Below are positions 44,801 through 59,543 of a stretch of DNA of 64,000 bases, in pieces. The position numbers and the translations under genes were made by a program. Numbering within the stretch: position 1 is the first letter of the stretch; every line of letters begins with the position of its first letter. The stretch is taken from positions 12,136,321 to 12,200,320 of the forward strand of contig NC_092578.1 in NCBI RefSeq assembly GCF_037975245.1. Direction: 5' to 3'. This DNA comes from Apostichopus japonicus (Eukaryota; Echinodermata; Holothuroidea; Aspidochirotida; Stichopodidae). The notes beneath the pieces were generated by a model that worked only from the letters and a program-made list of their open reading frames with translations, ran no database searches and had not been told where the DNA came from.

Positions 44801-45726
44801 TTGTCGAAAACTTGCTTCGTACAGTATTGGAAGAGGAGGCGAGACGAGATATGCTGGCATACACTAGGACTGGCTTAATTTAGAGTTATCGATTTGAAGT
44901 TGGGTTTGAGGGGAACATCTCTGAGTGTGAGATAGAAATTAAGTACATTGCAAACGTTGTCATCTTTCAGTTGAGAAAATGTCGCGATGCGGTTGAACGA
45001 TTTTTTATTGACGCAAATAAAGTTTGCAGTGGAGCGTGGAATAAAAATAAATATGACAGACAAAATGTTTTAAACTGCCACTTGTACCAATTCTCCAGGT
45101 GGAGTGTGGCTGTTTGGATGTATACTTGACAATATAATTGAGATGGGGAGGAGGGGGGAGGGGGAGGAGGGGGTTAATGGTTCCCGGATAGTTACGCCAT
45201 CAACATAGTGGCCGAGGTTACAGCCACTCAAAAGGGAAAAAGTTAAAACCATCTTGTATGAAAAAGTGTATAAAACGGGCTGAGATCTTTGTGGGGTCGG
45301 TACCTTCATTGATATAGTGCTGGAGAGTTAGCTTTTATGACATATCTTTAACTATTCTTTAAGTAAGAAAGTAGAAGAGCTGAATGATATTTGACTACAG
45401 TACTATCAAAGAAGCTTATAACGAATGTCATTACTCCACGCCTTCTCAAAGGCCTTTTCAGTATCCATTAAATGGCTGTGGCATATGTTTTTTATGGTCT
45501 TTAAAGGGGTAGCTTCTCTTTCCTAAATTTGGATTTACATGTGGTTTCCTTAATCTTTTCACTGAACATTTATCGTTGAAAACATATAATTTCAAACGTT
45601 TTGAATGTAACTGTGTATATCAGTAGTGATCAGCCTATCAGTTTTGTTGATTTGTGGTTAAATATCAGGGTCAGGGTCTGCGGAGCTTTCTTCATTGCTT
45701 GATTAGATTAAGGATTCCTTTACACA
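38831..45726. other. Long stretch without a recognised gene
   Basis: No supported exon. Small features: a C14 plus (CA)n run at 40079-40112; a possible transposon end at 41650-41760 (GGGACGTATCTAGGATTTTC); a (TTG)n run near 42536-42558; GAC/GAT triplets at 43863-43930. An 84-codon plus frame at 44629-44883 has unremarkable composition but matches nothing I recognise. Confidence 0.35.
43863..43930 (+). repeat. (GAC/GAT)n triplet microsatellite
   Basis: About 22 consecutive GAT/GAC triplets with a GGT and a GGC interruption. No surrounding exon is supported, so coding of a poly-Asp run is not inferred. Confidence 0.9.
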
Positions 45727-47910
45727 CCTAGCTTAATGCAACCAATGCTGCAATCGCACTAGCATAACGCAACCAATGCTGCAATCGCACTAGCTAAATG
45801 CAACCAATGCTGTAATCGCACTAGCTTAGTGCAACCAATGCTGTAATCGCACTAGCTTAGTGCAACCAATGCTGTAATCACACTAGCTTAGTGCAACCAA
45901 TGCTGCAATCGCACTTACTTAATGCAACCAATGCTGCAATCGCACTAGCTTAATTTAACCAATGCTGCAATCGCACTAGCTTAATTTAACAAATGCTGCA
46001 ATCACACTAGCTAAATGCAACCAATGCTGTAATCGCACTAGCTTAATGCAACCAATGCTGCAATCGCACAAGCTTAATGCAACCAATGCTGCAATCGCAC
46101 TAGCTTAATTTAACCAATGCTGCAATCGCACTAGCTTAATTTAACCAATGCTGCAATCGCACTAGCTCAATACAACCAATGCTGCAATCGCACTAGCTAA
46201 ATGCAACCAATGCTGTAATCGCACTAGCTTAATGCAACCAATGCTGCAATCGCACTGACTTAATGCAACCGATGATGCAATCGCACTAGCTTAATGCAAC
46301 CAATGCTGCAATCGCACAAGCTTAATGCAACCAATGCTGCAATCGCACTAGCTTAATTTAACCAATGCTGCAATCGCACTAGCTTAATTTAACCAATGCT
46401 GCAATCGCACTAGCTCAATGCAACCAATGCTGCAATCGCACTAGCTAAATGCAACCAATGCTGCAATCGCACTGACTTAATGCAACCGATGCTGCAATCG
46501 CACTAGCTTAATGCAACCAATGCTGCAATCGCACAAGCTTAATGCTACCAATGCTGCAATCGCACTAGCTTAATGCAAACAATGCTGCAATCGCACTAGC
46601 TTAATGCAACCAGTGCTGCAATCGCACTAGCTTAATGCAACCAGTGCTGCAATCGCACTAGCATAATTTAACCAATGCTGCAATCACACTAGCTAAATGC
46701 AACCAATGCTACAATCGCACTAGCTTAATGCAACCAATGCTGAATCGCACTAGCTTAACACAACCGATGCTGCAATCGCACTAGCTTAATGCAACCGATG
46801 CTGCAATCGCACTAGCTTAATGCAACCAATGCTGCAATCGCACTAGCTTAATTTAACCAATGCTGCAATCGCACTAGCTTAATTTAACCAATGCTGCAAT
46901 CGCACTAGCTCAAAGCAACCAATGCTGCAATTGCACTAGCTCAAAGCAACCAATGCTGCAATCGCACTAGCTTAATTTAACCAATGCTGTAATCACACTA
47001 GCTTAATGCAACCAATGCTGCAATCGCACTAGCGCAAAGCAACCAATGCTGCAATCGCCCTAGCTCAAAGCAACCAATGCTGCAATCGCACAAGATTAAT
47101 GCAACCAATGTTGCAACCTCACTAGCTTAATTGAACCAATGCTGCAATCGCACTAGCTCAATGCAACCAATGCTGCAATCGCACTAGCTAAATGCAAACA
47201 ATGCAGCTGCAATCGCACAAGCTAAATGTAACCAATGCTACAATCGCACTAGCTTAATGCAACCAATGCTGCAATCGCACTAGCTTAATTTAACCAATGC
47301 TGAAATCGCACTAGCTCAAAGTAACCAATGCTGCAATCGCACTAGCTCAAAGCAACCAATGCTGCAATCGCACTAGCTTAATGCAACCAATGTTGCAATC
47401 GCACTAGCTTAATTTAACCAATGCTGCAATCGCACTAGCTCAATGCAACAATTGCTGCAATCGCACTAGCTAAATGCAAACAATGCTGCAATCGCACTAG
47501 CTTAGTGCAACCAATGCCTCAATCGCACTAGCTTAATGCAACCAATGCTGCAATCGCACTAGCTAAATGCAACCAATGCTGCAATCGCACTAGCTTAATG
47601 CAACCAATGCTGCAATCGCACTAGCTTAATTTAACCAATGCTGCAATCGCACTAGCTTAATGCAACCAATGCTGCAATCGCACTAGCTTAATTTAACCAA
47701 TGCTGCAATCGCACTAGCTTAAAGCAAGCAACCCTGTCATCGCACCCGTTAAATACAAGCAATGCTGTAATCGCACTAGTTTAACGCGAGCAATCCTGTA
47801 ATCGCACTAGCCTAATGCAACAATCATGTAATTGCACTAGCTTAATGCAACCAATCCTGTAATTGCTCTAGCTTAATGTTGCCAGTGCTGTAATCGCACT
47901 AGCTCAATGT
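45727..47910 (+). repeat. 31-bp satellite array, about 70 copies
   Basis: Consensus CTAGCTTAATGCAACCAATG plus CTGCAATCGCA (31 bp). Common variants are TTAATTTAACC, TAAATGCAACC, TCAAAGCAACC and TGTAATC. Variant types recur in the same order, for example near 46020-46200, 46200-46440 and 46440-46680, showing higher-order duplication of several units. Most copies contain CCAAT. The right end (47700-47905) is diverged, as usual for satellite edges. There are no unique spacers, so this is not CRISPR-like. Confidence 0.95.
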
Positions 47911-48143
47911 TGGTTCACTGTTCAATGGTTTAATTCATTCAATTTATTTCATCATGTTTACTTTAGTTGAAGAATTTGCTGTGACTAACATTTCTCAGTA
48001 ATGTACAAACCATCATTGGTCTGTTCAAGAACTATTATGACACATCTTGCGAGACAGTTCTTCGCTTACAATAAACTCCACCTGCACGTAGCCTATGCCA
48101 CAAAATATTTATGATATATGTGTCTTTATATCTTAGTCTAGGC

Positions 48144-48290
48144 CATTGGTTCTCAAAGTGGTCCCTACCGGCCCCCCAGGGGCGCTGGGAACTATCAGGG
48201 GGCTACAGAATCTACGGGTGATAGGGGCGCTGACAAAGCTTAGGGGGCGTTGGCATTAATTTGTGGGAAGGGCATGCATGCACTGACGAG
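48144..48290 (+). mobile_element. hAT-like transposon end
   Basis: CATTGGTTCTCAAAGTGGTC (48144 on), followed by GGCCCCCCAGGGGCGCTGGG and further GGGGGCG blocks, resembles hAT termini of the CAGTGGTTCTCAAA type. The other end is not identified; the inverse-looking end at 59543 has a different flank. Confidence 0.5.
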
Positions 48291-51200
48291 CTACAATGCT
48301 TGTTAGATATTTCTAAATTTCTGTACAGAAACAAGAATTGCTTGAACTTCATCGATCTAGTTTTGTCGTCGACTGCCGATGCAATATGAGTTTTACATAT
48401 TAATTATAAGCATGCACTTAGGTTCCCCACATCGGTTTTTACAAGTTCTCCTAGTCGATTAGTCTAAAAGTGTCAACAATGAATGTTAGCGTTATGTTAA
48501 ACTAATCGTATAAAACACTCGACGTTTTCCCCGGGCATCAAACCAAACGTGACATTTTCAATTTCTATAAATAAAACAATATGGACAAGATTTAGCAATG
48601 TCAGCTTAGAAAAGTATGATGTTTTATTACGTTTTCCTGGAAATCAGTCCGCGAATTGTTGACCAATTCTCAGACGCTTCCCGACATTAACATCATGCCA
48701 CTGACAATGACACTTCAATATTTTTTAGAGAACATTAGTTCTATCAGATTGCATCTCCATTTAAAATCCCCATACATATATAAAACGTCATTCCAGTACA
48801 TACTTCAGACATTCTGTCAGTATATAATATGGGTTCAATAATTGTAACTTTCTGTTTCTACCCTTTTCTTAAAATTTGGTTTCTTTCCTTATGAAACTAC
48901 AAATTTGTGTGTGCTTCGCGCGCTGCTTGTCCTCTTTCGTCCATACTCGCTGGCACCTTTCTCCATTTTCACCATTAAATCAGGCTAATGGGGGGGGGGG
49001 GGGACCCCGTAGTCTGTAATTTTGGGTTAGAAGAATTCATATCAAAAAGCCCCTGATTTGTTCATGTGAAAAATATATCAAACAAACCATTCCAATTTTT
49101 GCGCGCTTTTTGTGCAGCATGAACGATTCTGGCTTCATTTATGTTCATCGATTTTCCATTCCCGCAAACCAGGCGGGTGGTGCTGGGACGGGTAGTGCTT
49201 GAGTCCGTAATATGGTATACATGTGCCTCCTAGAGCTAGCATAAAGGTCCACCTTATGCAACTATTACAATTAATTACAGAAAATGCAAATGATTTCACC
49301 ATTCCGGATGAGAAACAAAACCATCACAGTGTTCCGGATGACCACTGCTCTAGTTCCTTAAAGTGAATCTGGTGAAATGAAATAAGTTTACCTTAAGTAT
49401 AATGAAAGTACATATTAAAACTCATTTATGGGGTGCAGTTCATTCATAGATTAAGAGCTCTTGTAGATCAAGATGTCCGAGTTATTTTTTACCTATCCGA
49501 TGTAAGATTTTTCAGCGACGTTGGTGGGACTATGAAGCAACGTAATTTAATAAGAAAAAAACAACTACACATGTGTTGCAGCAAGCACGGCGGTGAAATG
49601 ATTTATTTACCTTGCGGAAGTTATTTAAGGCGGCATACGTATAGGCATCTTTGCTTCGAACTACGGGTGTGTTTCATATCTATCCAAACAACAGAAGGCG
49701 TGGTTGGGTTCAGTCAAATGTGTAATATATGTTAAGTGTTTTCTACAGTATTCTTTTACTTGTTGCTGTTGATTTGTTAGAACTTAGGATATATGCTCAC
49801 ACATAACTTCGTCAATTAAGAATTTGCTATTGAATTTAATGATTACAGCGCAACGGTAGCCTTTATACTTGCAAGAGTTTTTAGTTCATGGTTGACTTTA
49901 CATAATGAACATCCCACTATCGAAGCATGTCAATAAGATACGGTAACATTACTGCACGGAGCCAATCATTAAAAGGAAGCACAACAAATAAAATATAACA
50001 CTAATAGGCTTATTAACAATCACACAAAAGCAATTTAACAACTAAGGGCGACTCTATGAACAGAACAGTCATTGACAGTTGTATGTGATTTACTTACAAG
50101 GACTTTACCGGTAGGCTACCTCTATGAAAGAAGTCAAAGGATATGAAGTTGTCAATGAAAAATAAAACAAATTAATATTTGACAAAGCTTTCATAATCCC
50201 CAAGCATAGAAATAGAAAGAAGAAGATTAGGAAAAAAAGAGGATAGATTAGAGCTGTGATCTCCATAATGATGAAATTAACGTATACCAAGTAATAAGTC
50301 AGGAGATCCCAAGCCAAGGTAGATAAAATTATACATTAAACATAAATATGGACACAAATAATAACACCAAACGGGAAACATTTTTATGTCATTTTTTATT
50401 CACTTCATTGAAGCACAATTCTTAAAAACGATAAATCGATAGTTAAACAAATCAAACCACTGTAGGCTACATAATACATGGCTCTACTTATATTCATTGC
50501 GAGCCATGTATTCAGTGAACGTATAAAACAGCGCACACAATATAGGCGGCACCCTGCATGACGTGGCCAAAGGTTCCTGGTTTGAGAATTTTAAACTAAG
50601 CAACAAATCAAGTAAAAAACTGTGACTAAACATGCGTTCATTGTAAAACAAACTTTTTAACCGGAAACCATTATATATACACAACATGATAGTTAATAAC
50701 ATCTACAAATTCCAGAACGGGAAATGTGAACTTTTTAGCTATTTAGAGTAAGCGTTGCGCTATTTGTGACGAATTTACATTTTTTCGAAAGAATTTGTCA
50801 AAACAATCCATCAAATATTCCTAGTCCTGAACACCTACATTGAAAAGCATAGTATGACTAGTGAGTCCATTTTGTTGGCAAACTTCTTACAACATTAAAT
50901 TTTCCTCAAATGAGAACAGAGAGAAAATTTTGACGTAATTTGAGAGCATGATCGGAATACTAGCGCACACTGTTTCACAATATAAAAGCCGCTTACAAAG
51001 TTTTGTCACAAAGACACAAATTCCTTCGCGCCGGATTGATGAAATAATTATTTAATTTATGTCCAATGTGACTGTAATGCCAGAGATGGACACTAGAAAC
51101 ATTTTTCAAAATTTTGGTGTTATTTTCTGGAGAAACAAAGACAACACCATTCCACATAGTGTTCAACTAGGGATTTTTAAATGAACAAAACCTAGCGACG

Positions 51201-53457
51201 AAACAGCCATTTTGAATAGTGAATTCATAGGCAACGTATTTTGTACTTGTCTAAAATCTCTCAATATTTTCTTCCAAGAGTTTCGTGAAGTGACACCATT
51301 ACGAAAAACAACATGTTGAAGCATTTAAAATTTGATTCTACTTACAGTATGTCAGCAATCGTTACAATGAAAAAGAAAATAGTGAATAGAAATGTTAAGT
51401 TTTTACCTTTTAGACGGCGGCAACAACGAACCTCGAGCAGTGCATACGTAGCTCAGTGCGTGTATGATCTGCAAGCTCACAACCACACTGTGAATGGCAT
51501 GATTAAACACACAGAAACGGTGAATGGCGGATAGTGTCACGTGACTTTGAATTCCAAACTGAAGGTTAACAGCGTAAACGTATGCATTAATAACACACCC
51601 GCACAGTTTCGACTGCTTTATTTTATTTTCACAATTCCCTTTCCTCAAACGCTCCGTGGCTTCGATAATAATCTGTTTTGTATCTCTTTCGTTGGTAATA
51701 AATTTAACAAACGTTAGCAAAGGGGACGAGTCTTAACAGAAGAGATTATTTGAGGAAATGTAAGGTTATGACAGGGCTAGTTAGTTAGTGTAGTGCAAAG
51801 GAGTCTGAACTTCGGAACAAGGGTTCTTAGGACCTACTATATACAGTTCATGGAGTACGTATTATGTAGCTTTTGATCTATTGACTTATCGTGACTGGAG
51901 AAGTCTTTATTCACTAGTCAAACTCCATTTACAAGACAGGCAAGTTTTTTGAGATTTTACCGTCCGGTAAGGCTTCCTGTCATCTGCTTAGTGCCAAAGT
52001 ATTGGGCTAGCAGTCTTATAAGTCAACATAGTTGGTTTTAGTTATAGTTTGCATTGCAGGTATAATAAAGCTAACAGTAGGCCTATAGCTTACTTCAATT
52101 AAACGATATACATATTCATATATATAGCTATATATGGGTTAACTTGTCGGGTAATACCAGACCACTTCTAAAACGTCAAATGCCCGGAGTTTGCTTGGGA
52201 AATTCCCACATAAGGCTTTGTAATGTCTGTTCGAATTCAAACTACATGATAATATCATGATTACATGAATCTTTTATTTATTTTCTTGACATAGTTTGGG
52301 ACGGAAAGGATCAGTCAAAATTTGTCCAGAGATTGGTTAAATCCCTGGAGTAATTGTTTGGGGTAAACGGAACACAGTACTGACACTCCCTGCTAGCACC
52401 TAGACAAGACACGGCATAGTAATAAAAACGAAATTCATTTCAAACTGCCATTTTTGTGGGATTCATTATGTTCCTACGTAAAAAGACTCCGTTTTCTTAT
52501 AGACGGCAGTATAGTAACAGCAACATGTAACGAATATTGCAGTATTACAGACTAAATTGTTTGCTCGTAAAGCAGCTTCCGAGAAAGGGTAATTAATTAT
52601 CTGAACTGAGGCTACAATTGTATAGACCCTAATAAAAGCCGTATATAAGAGAATTTGTTATCCACAAATAAAAAGCAAGTTTTCCCCTAATGAACGGTAA
52701 AAACTCAAATTTAGAACTGAAAAGTCGATAAGGACAATCGGATGCCATTTTATCATTTTATGAACGATTGTGTAGTTTGTTGAGGTCCTCTGTATGTGGT
52801 ATGAGCCATATCTATTCTTCGACATAGCTTGTGAGAAATATCTTGGACCAGATTCGTGCTATACCTCGCTTCAATATATTTTTAACTAAATTAAGGTACG
52901 GTAACAACTTCCATTGTTTACTAAATCACAAGCATCGTTATTCATTATTTTGTTTACATTATTATTGGGTTCCTTGCTGCATTATGTGTAGCATTTGACT
53001 CATGTTTTAGGCATGTCACCTTTGTGTAACTGCAGTAATACTATAATTGTGACTAACAGCAACATCCAAGGTTATATGGGAGACAATAGAAAGCTCATTT
53101 GGTTGTCTTTGAAAACGTAACAACCTGAGAAACTCGAGATAGTGATTCAAATTCTAACAAAAGTGGATTGGTTAATTGAACGTGACGATAACTCTGTTTT
53201 TATGAACATTCGTAGAGTAAAGACCAAGGCTAATTTGCATACGTGATTCGAGGCGAAAGCTGTTGTCATTGAATGCCATGAAGCTAAATTTTACGCACCT
53301 TTGTGTACTATAAAAAAATTCATACGAAAACCGCTCTATTGCGAAGAGATTGAAAAGAGTAATAAAAAGTGAACAATTTTATGTTCTTGTAAAAATTTAC
53401 TCGTTATGCAAAATGTGTTTCGCAGTTTAAAACCATCGATTAATTTGTCTTCAAACG
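48291..53457. other. No recognised gene
   Basis: AT-rich sequence with a G12 run near 48988-49000 and scattered short open frames without family features or convincing splice sites. No RNA gene, array or transposon end was recognised. Confidence 0.4.
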
Positions 53458-53630
<173 letters not shown>

Positions 53631-56600
53631 GTAAATGGGAGAAAAGTCATCAGAATAATTGGAAGTCTGTTTTCATTATTCCGTTCATTACAGTCAGGGA
53701 GCCTATGATTCAATATTTTCAGTTTCATTTCCTGTATAAGATCATTAGGCTCGAATGATTATCTATTCCGTATTTATAATTTATTATTATTATATTTATT
53801 ATAGCAAAACGAAATGCACCTCAAAGTGCCGTCATTATAACTCGAGAATTCAACCATGGACAACACATCAACTTAATTTTCAACTTTTAATTTAAATGGA
53901 CAGGATTATTTATGGATGATAATTTAGAATCGACTTTTCAAACGAAAGTATTCTTCATTTCAATGACGAAACAAACTTGATGACACTTATGGTTGGACCT
54001 GTACTCATTTAAAGTCCATATGTGTGTTTGTCCATGCCGAACGGATTTGCACACCTAACGTTATTTGAGCGCTATTGTGCACTCACCCCGCAAACATATT
54101 CTCAGAAACAACTTACGACCGCGGAAAGCTGGCAGGATGTCAAACATACATATTTTGCCGGGTAATGGCATGTTTGGTTTCTATTACGTCATCGAAGACC
54201 AAGAGTTATTTCTAACTTTGAATTCGTTATTGTATAATATATATGCATAGTGCACATGGTTGAACTGAACAATTAATTTCATATTATGAAAAACAAACAA
54301 ACCATTCCAAGGGATAAATGACCAAGGGACTCGTTGACCTATCGTAGGTCTAGAAAATATTAAATGAGTAACTATATGCTGTATACTGCGTAATATTGTA
54401 TATAATGCAAGTATTCATCAATTATATGACACGAATATGAATATTTATAACTCAGTTCTTTGTTGTTCATTAAGAGCTGTGCAGGCCTGCTTTGTATATA
54501 CAAATCTGCTAAGTGTTTGCTACTTATACCAACTGATGGTTTTAACAAGGTTCTTTATATTCACTGCATTGGAAGAGGCACAATGGACTATAGTGACATC
54601 ATTTAAATGTAGTGCTGCATGAAAATACGTAATACAATCAGTTGAATTACAATTCTATGCCATAGTTTGACTCCGGTATATGAGACAAAGTTGCTTTCAT
54701 TAAAGAAAAATATTTGAAATTTCACATTCTGCATTAATAGTAAAATCAATATATAAAGTAGTTTTGATGCTACAAACTTTCGTTTAGTTTATTTACATGG
54801 TGATAAAAGAGCTTACAAATACCTCAGCCTTGAGTTATACTTCTTTTCATTTTTTTCTTCAAAAAAACTTAAAGCTCTTCGTTTGGTTAATATTAAAGCC
54901 TTCTAGTACTTCGACACGTTATTTGTAATTGTCTACTGCACAATTCAATGCAGCTTCTGGTAAATAATTAAGGTTAATTGGAAATAACAAGAAAGCAAGA
55001 ACGATCTGTGTGTTTACAGCCTAAGATTTAACACTTCAATAAAATTGCGACAATGTCTTGCCTATAATTAGTACTAATTAAGGCTATTGGTGAAAAACAA
55101 TTTGTTAATAATAAAATAAAACCGCTGTGAATGTTGCTATACATGGGACACTTCTCGACTTCGTTCTACAACATAACACCTTGTTGCCGAATTAGAGACT
55201 TCGTTTGGCATCTAGGCATTTTGATATTCTTGAAGCCTGGTTAGCTTTATTTTTGCATCAAAAGCCTAATTGGCAGTATTTCCTATAAACAACAGTGCAA
55301 TACGTGAGCGACGTTAACTAAACAATCTAAACATTAAAAAAGTCATCGAGAAACTACCCTGGCGAATACCAGGGTAGTATTTTTTGCGCTGAAATAGAAT
55401 AAACGGATATCGCTAAAGAAATAATCACTTCTCTTCATTGCCGTTATTGTGTCATCAAAGAAGCTTAAGTTGCTTATGTCTCTCAAAACAAAACAAAAAT
55501 ATCCAAAACCAACAATTAACCTTCAAACGGTAATGTATCATTATTTGCAGAGACTTAAAATATCTACAAATCATAAACAAAGAAAACTAATCAGATATTG
55601 GTCTAAACCCAAGTTTTTGTTTATACCTTTGAAATTCGATTGTTAGTTGGATATAATGGCGTTTCATATAGTAACGATTTTTTTGTAAAGTCAGTCATTG
55701 TTCAAAATTGTTCCTAAATTTTCTCACACACGTTTTTCTTGATAATTTGTTTTTCTATCGCTTCCCGCATTCCACAAAATTTTGTGACCTGCGATTTGAC
55801 TGCTTTTTATTCTTATAATGGAATCTTCATGATTCAATATACCGTTGACGACATTCGATATATTATACTTCTCGCCTCTTTTGCTGAAAAACAAAGATTA
55901 ATTCACGATGGGATTGACTACGTAACTAATTGTCGTCATTGTTTCCAGGGGAAAGAAAAAGTAAGAGAGTATAACTTGAAGAAATGTATGATTATCGCAA
56001 ATGTTGATACGAAATCAGATTTCGCCCACGTACGACGCGAGGATTGACCACAAAAGGGTTTACAGGTGCGCGCGACTGAGATGACAAGAGTCATCAAATT
56101 ATACAGAGGAGTGACGTCACGGCGGGAGGCGACGCATCGCTCAGGGAAACAATGCTTCATGAAAACAGACGCGACTATACGTACTAGGAGAGCTGGTAAA
56201 CACCAATACATATTTTAATCAATGAAACCAAATTCACAACTTTCCTATGACTATTTCTAAGATGTATTACATCCTTGCGTACTTGTATACCTCAAATATT
56301 TAATAAATAGAGGTATTACTGTGAGAGGTTCAAGGTAAAACCACCAGACTGCCAGAATGATATGTTTTTTACGGGTTACGATATAGCTATAGTCTTGCAT
56401 GGAGGTATAATTTCTACAGGTAACGCAAAGCTACCTCAAAATGTAAACAACATGTGTTGTTCAGATTTTATTGAACCATATCACTGACGCATACAGTAGC
56501 AGTAGGATTGTTGCAGATAGCACATATCATAGCTACCTCTAAAAGCCAGTAAGGTGTGTTGTTAAAGACTACAGAGTCATATCTCTGACTATGAATGATA

Positions 56601-56696
56601 GAGGTAATACTGTTACAGCAAACATATAGATAATACCTCTATAGACTGCCAGAAAGATTTGTTGTGACAGGTTACGTTAAAGACCATCACTGTAGG
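53631..56696. other. No recognised gene
   Basis: Open frames at 55739-56047 (plus) and 54437-54622 (plus) have no recognisable domain. A short inverted pair, CTACCCTGG...CCAGGGTAG (55356-55377), is the only hairpin I noted. Confidence 0.35.

Positions 56697-56762
<66 letters not shown>
56697..56762 (+). repeat. (TA)n microsatellite, about 33 repeats
   Basis: A pure TA run of about 66 bases. Confidence 0.95.
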
Positions 56763-56764
<2 letters not shown>

Positions 56765-58660
56765 TAAACAATATTTTTCTTTCTTCCATCGAAGTTATTT
56801 CATAGGGATGTTTTGATTTTTAATAGATGCAAATAGTTTCTTGTACTTTTGTGTTAGTAATGTTGCTTCTTATTTCATACAAGTATTATCTTATTAATTG
56901 TTTAATGAAACTCTCTATTTTTTAAAGATTTATATACCACACTATAGATAATAAGCATTCCATTTTTTAAAAGGATTCGTAAGTTATTTGGCTACAAGTG
57001 TGAAGGTTATTTCCATGGAAGTAATCAATGATTATTCACATTAAAGGTTCTTCTTTTATGCTTTGCTGTACAAATTACCAACCGCTGGATAACCCTTTTT
57101 TCGAGTACTATATGCATGTTGCAGGGCCGCGCGAACAGCGACGTTGGAGTCAACCAAACTCATGTAACATGTGATACAACGTGTTTCTATTTTGTCATTA
57201 TCAGAGGGGAAGTTTTGTCAATTGGGTCAAAACCTTACAAGCCCTGTCTATGCATTCCATTATAAGTTAGCCGATTCCTCACTCTACAATCGTTTTTCGG
57301 ACTACTGTATTATAAATAATCACATAATCATGACAATGTAAGTTTTCCCCAAAAATTTGGCCCATTCGCAGAGATCGAGCGAAAGAAAACTTAAAACCAA
57401 GACTAGGAGTCCCGTTATTTGTTACTGTTTTGGTCGAGAAAAAAAAAGCATGCGTGCGATTAATCCAGTTTTAAACGTCATTCTGAGCCATAAGGTTTTG
57501 TTAATAAATAATAATAAAGTCAAACTTTCCACGACTGATTACGGAAGGGGCCTAAACCTTTATGGAAGTGCTAAAGGAAGAGTTTACAATGGAGAGAATT
57601 TTAATCTGGGGTCATTGAAGTAGTCTCTTATGTATGGGGTTGGGTGGTCCTCCCCCGGGGAATAATAGATACCAATTGGTGCACTCTGAGGCATATAAGT
57701 AATGTCTACAGAAGTAGCCCTCAACGCAAGATATTCCTAATAAATACTTTGGGTGAGGTTGAAAAGGGGGATGGGGGAGGGTGCACCTGAAGTAGTGGTC
57801 CCCTTTCTCCCACGGCAGAATGCAAAAATTCCCGACTGAACCATTCCCACACCACGACTGATCATTGGAGGTGGAGGCATGGCCCACTAACAACCAACCC
57901 GCCCCCTCCCCCTTGTGTTTTATGTCCCACAAGGTATTTTGAGCGTCAGGCCAAACAACATGGCTGGGATGGGCTGGTGGTGGAGGGACTGCAGTAGGGA
58001 GAGCTTCATTCGGCAAACTGTAACAGTTGTCTCCATTCTATAAGACCTCCATCTTTTCTATTAAAGAATTAGAATAATATTCTTACCTATCGGTGGCGTT
58101 GGCTTCAAGAGTCTTTTTGCTTTTTATGCATGACTACCTATATTCCTAGGAAGGAAGGTCCTACCAACTTCTGTGGGGAACAAGTGCTATAAATACTATA
58201 GCATGCAATTAAACACCACTTTGACACAGTTCACCGGTGATATTCTGATTTAAGTATAGAAGTCTACAAAATCGGTGGGTTTTTTTGATACGATGATTCC
58301 CTCTGCGTTAAAAATACTCATGTAGTAGATATAAAACAACTAAGAGAGAGAGAAATTATGAATAATATTGAAATGCCAGCGAATATGGAGACTGCAATGT
58401 TACAAGTGTTCCTGTGTAAGAGAGAGTATAAATTGCAAGCAATTCATTCAGTGCCATTTTGACTTTGCGATCAAAAAGCAGCGAATAATAATATGAAAAT
58501 AGATGCCAGTTGAGACTTCAAGCCAAAACACGAAATTCATGTTTACCTCCGTTTGGGGGGAATGATACATATTGTAATAGCACAGACTACCTCCATTGAA
58601 AGTGCATTAAATGTTTAATTAAATGGTTATTTCCTCCTTACAGCCTTGATAGATAACTAT
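56763..58660. other. No recognised gene
   Basis: No exon or RNA gene is supported. The 57612-58016 minus frame covers a C/G-run-rich stretch and resembles a decayed MITE more than a protein. Confidence 0.35.
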
Positions 58661-58664
58661 AGCC

Positions 58665-59290
58665 ATCTGTTATCGATATAGCCATCTATAACTATTTCTT
58701 ATGTGTAAATGTCGATAGTTGCATTATATAGATACGTATTATCTATAGCTATCTGTTATCAATACCCACCTCTTATCGATATAGATATTTCTTATGTGTA
58801 AGTGTCGATAGTTGTATGATATAGATACGTATTATCAATAGCTATCTGTTATCAATAGCCACCTCTTATCGATATAGATATTTCTTATGTGTAAGTGTCG
58901 ATAGTTGCATTATATAGATACGTATTATCAATAGTTATCTGTTATCAATAGCCACCTCTTATCGATATAGATATTTCTTATGTGTAAGTGCCGATAGTTG
59001 TATGATATAGATACGTATTATCAATAGCTATCTGTTATCAATGGCCACCTCTTATCGATATAGATATTTCTTATGTGTAAGTGTCGATAGTTGTATGATA
59101 TAGATACGTATTATCAACAGCTATATGTTATCAATACCCACCTCTTATCGATATAGATATTTCTTATGTGTAAGTGTCGATAGTTGCATGATATAGATAC
59201 GTATTATCAATAGCTATCTGTTATCAATACCCACCTCTTATCGATATAGATATTTCTTATGCGTATATTATATCTGTTATTTGCTACCTT
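58665..59290 (+). repeat. 93-bp tandem array, about 6.5 copies
   Basis: Each unit contains TATCGATATAGATATTTCTT, ATGTGTAAGTGTCGATAGTT, GATATAGATACGTATTATCA and CTATCTGTTATCAATA. Units start near 58772, 58868, 58960, 59054 and 59147. Most copies include GTAAGTGTCG. Confidence 0.9.
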
Positions 59291-59404
59291 TTATCTATAT
59301 CTATCTATTGTCGATGGATATTATTATCAATAGCTAAAGTTATTCACGAAAGCATTGTCTTATTTTATTTTGTGGTATAAAGTCAAAGTTAAACCCCGAA
59401 CGTT

Positions 59405-59543
59405 TATGTGTTGGTGACGTGGTCCGGATAGACACGTGCCACATGCCACACGGCGCGGTGCGTTTGTATGTATCTGAGGAGCTATGGAGAAGTGGTCTGG
59501 GAGGCAAGGTGGCGGTAACTAGAAAAAAGTTTGGGAACCACTG
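59405..59543 (-). mobile_element. hAT-like transposon end
   Basis: Ends with AGTTTGGGAACCACTG at 59543, the inverse of CAGTGGTTCCCAAACT, a common hAT terminus. The preceding ~130 bases are GC-rich compared with their surroundings. The partner end is not found. Confidence 0.5.

Noticed and set aside
44629-44883. 84-codon frame with balanced composition
   Set aside because: No domain, splice-site context or repeat match that I can recognise; a chance frame of this size is expected in 64 kb.
45727-47910. CRISPR-like array
   Set aside because: The repeats are contiguous 31-mers without unique spacers, in eukaryotic DNA.
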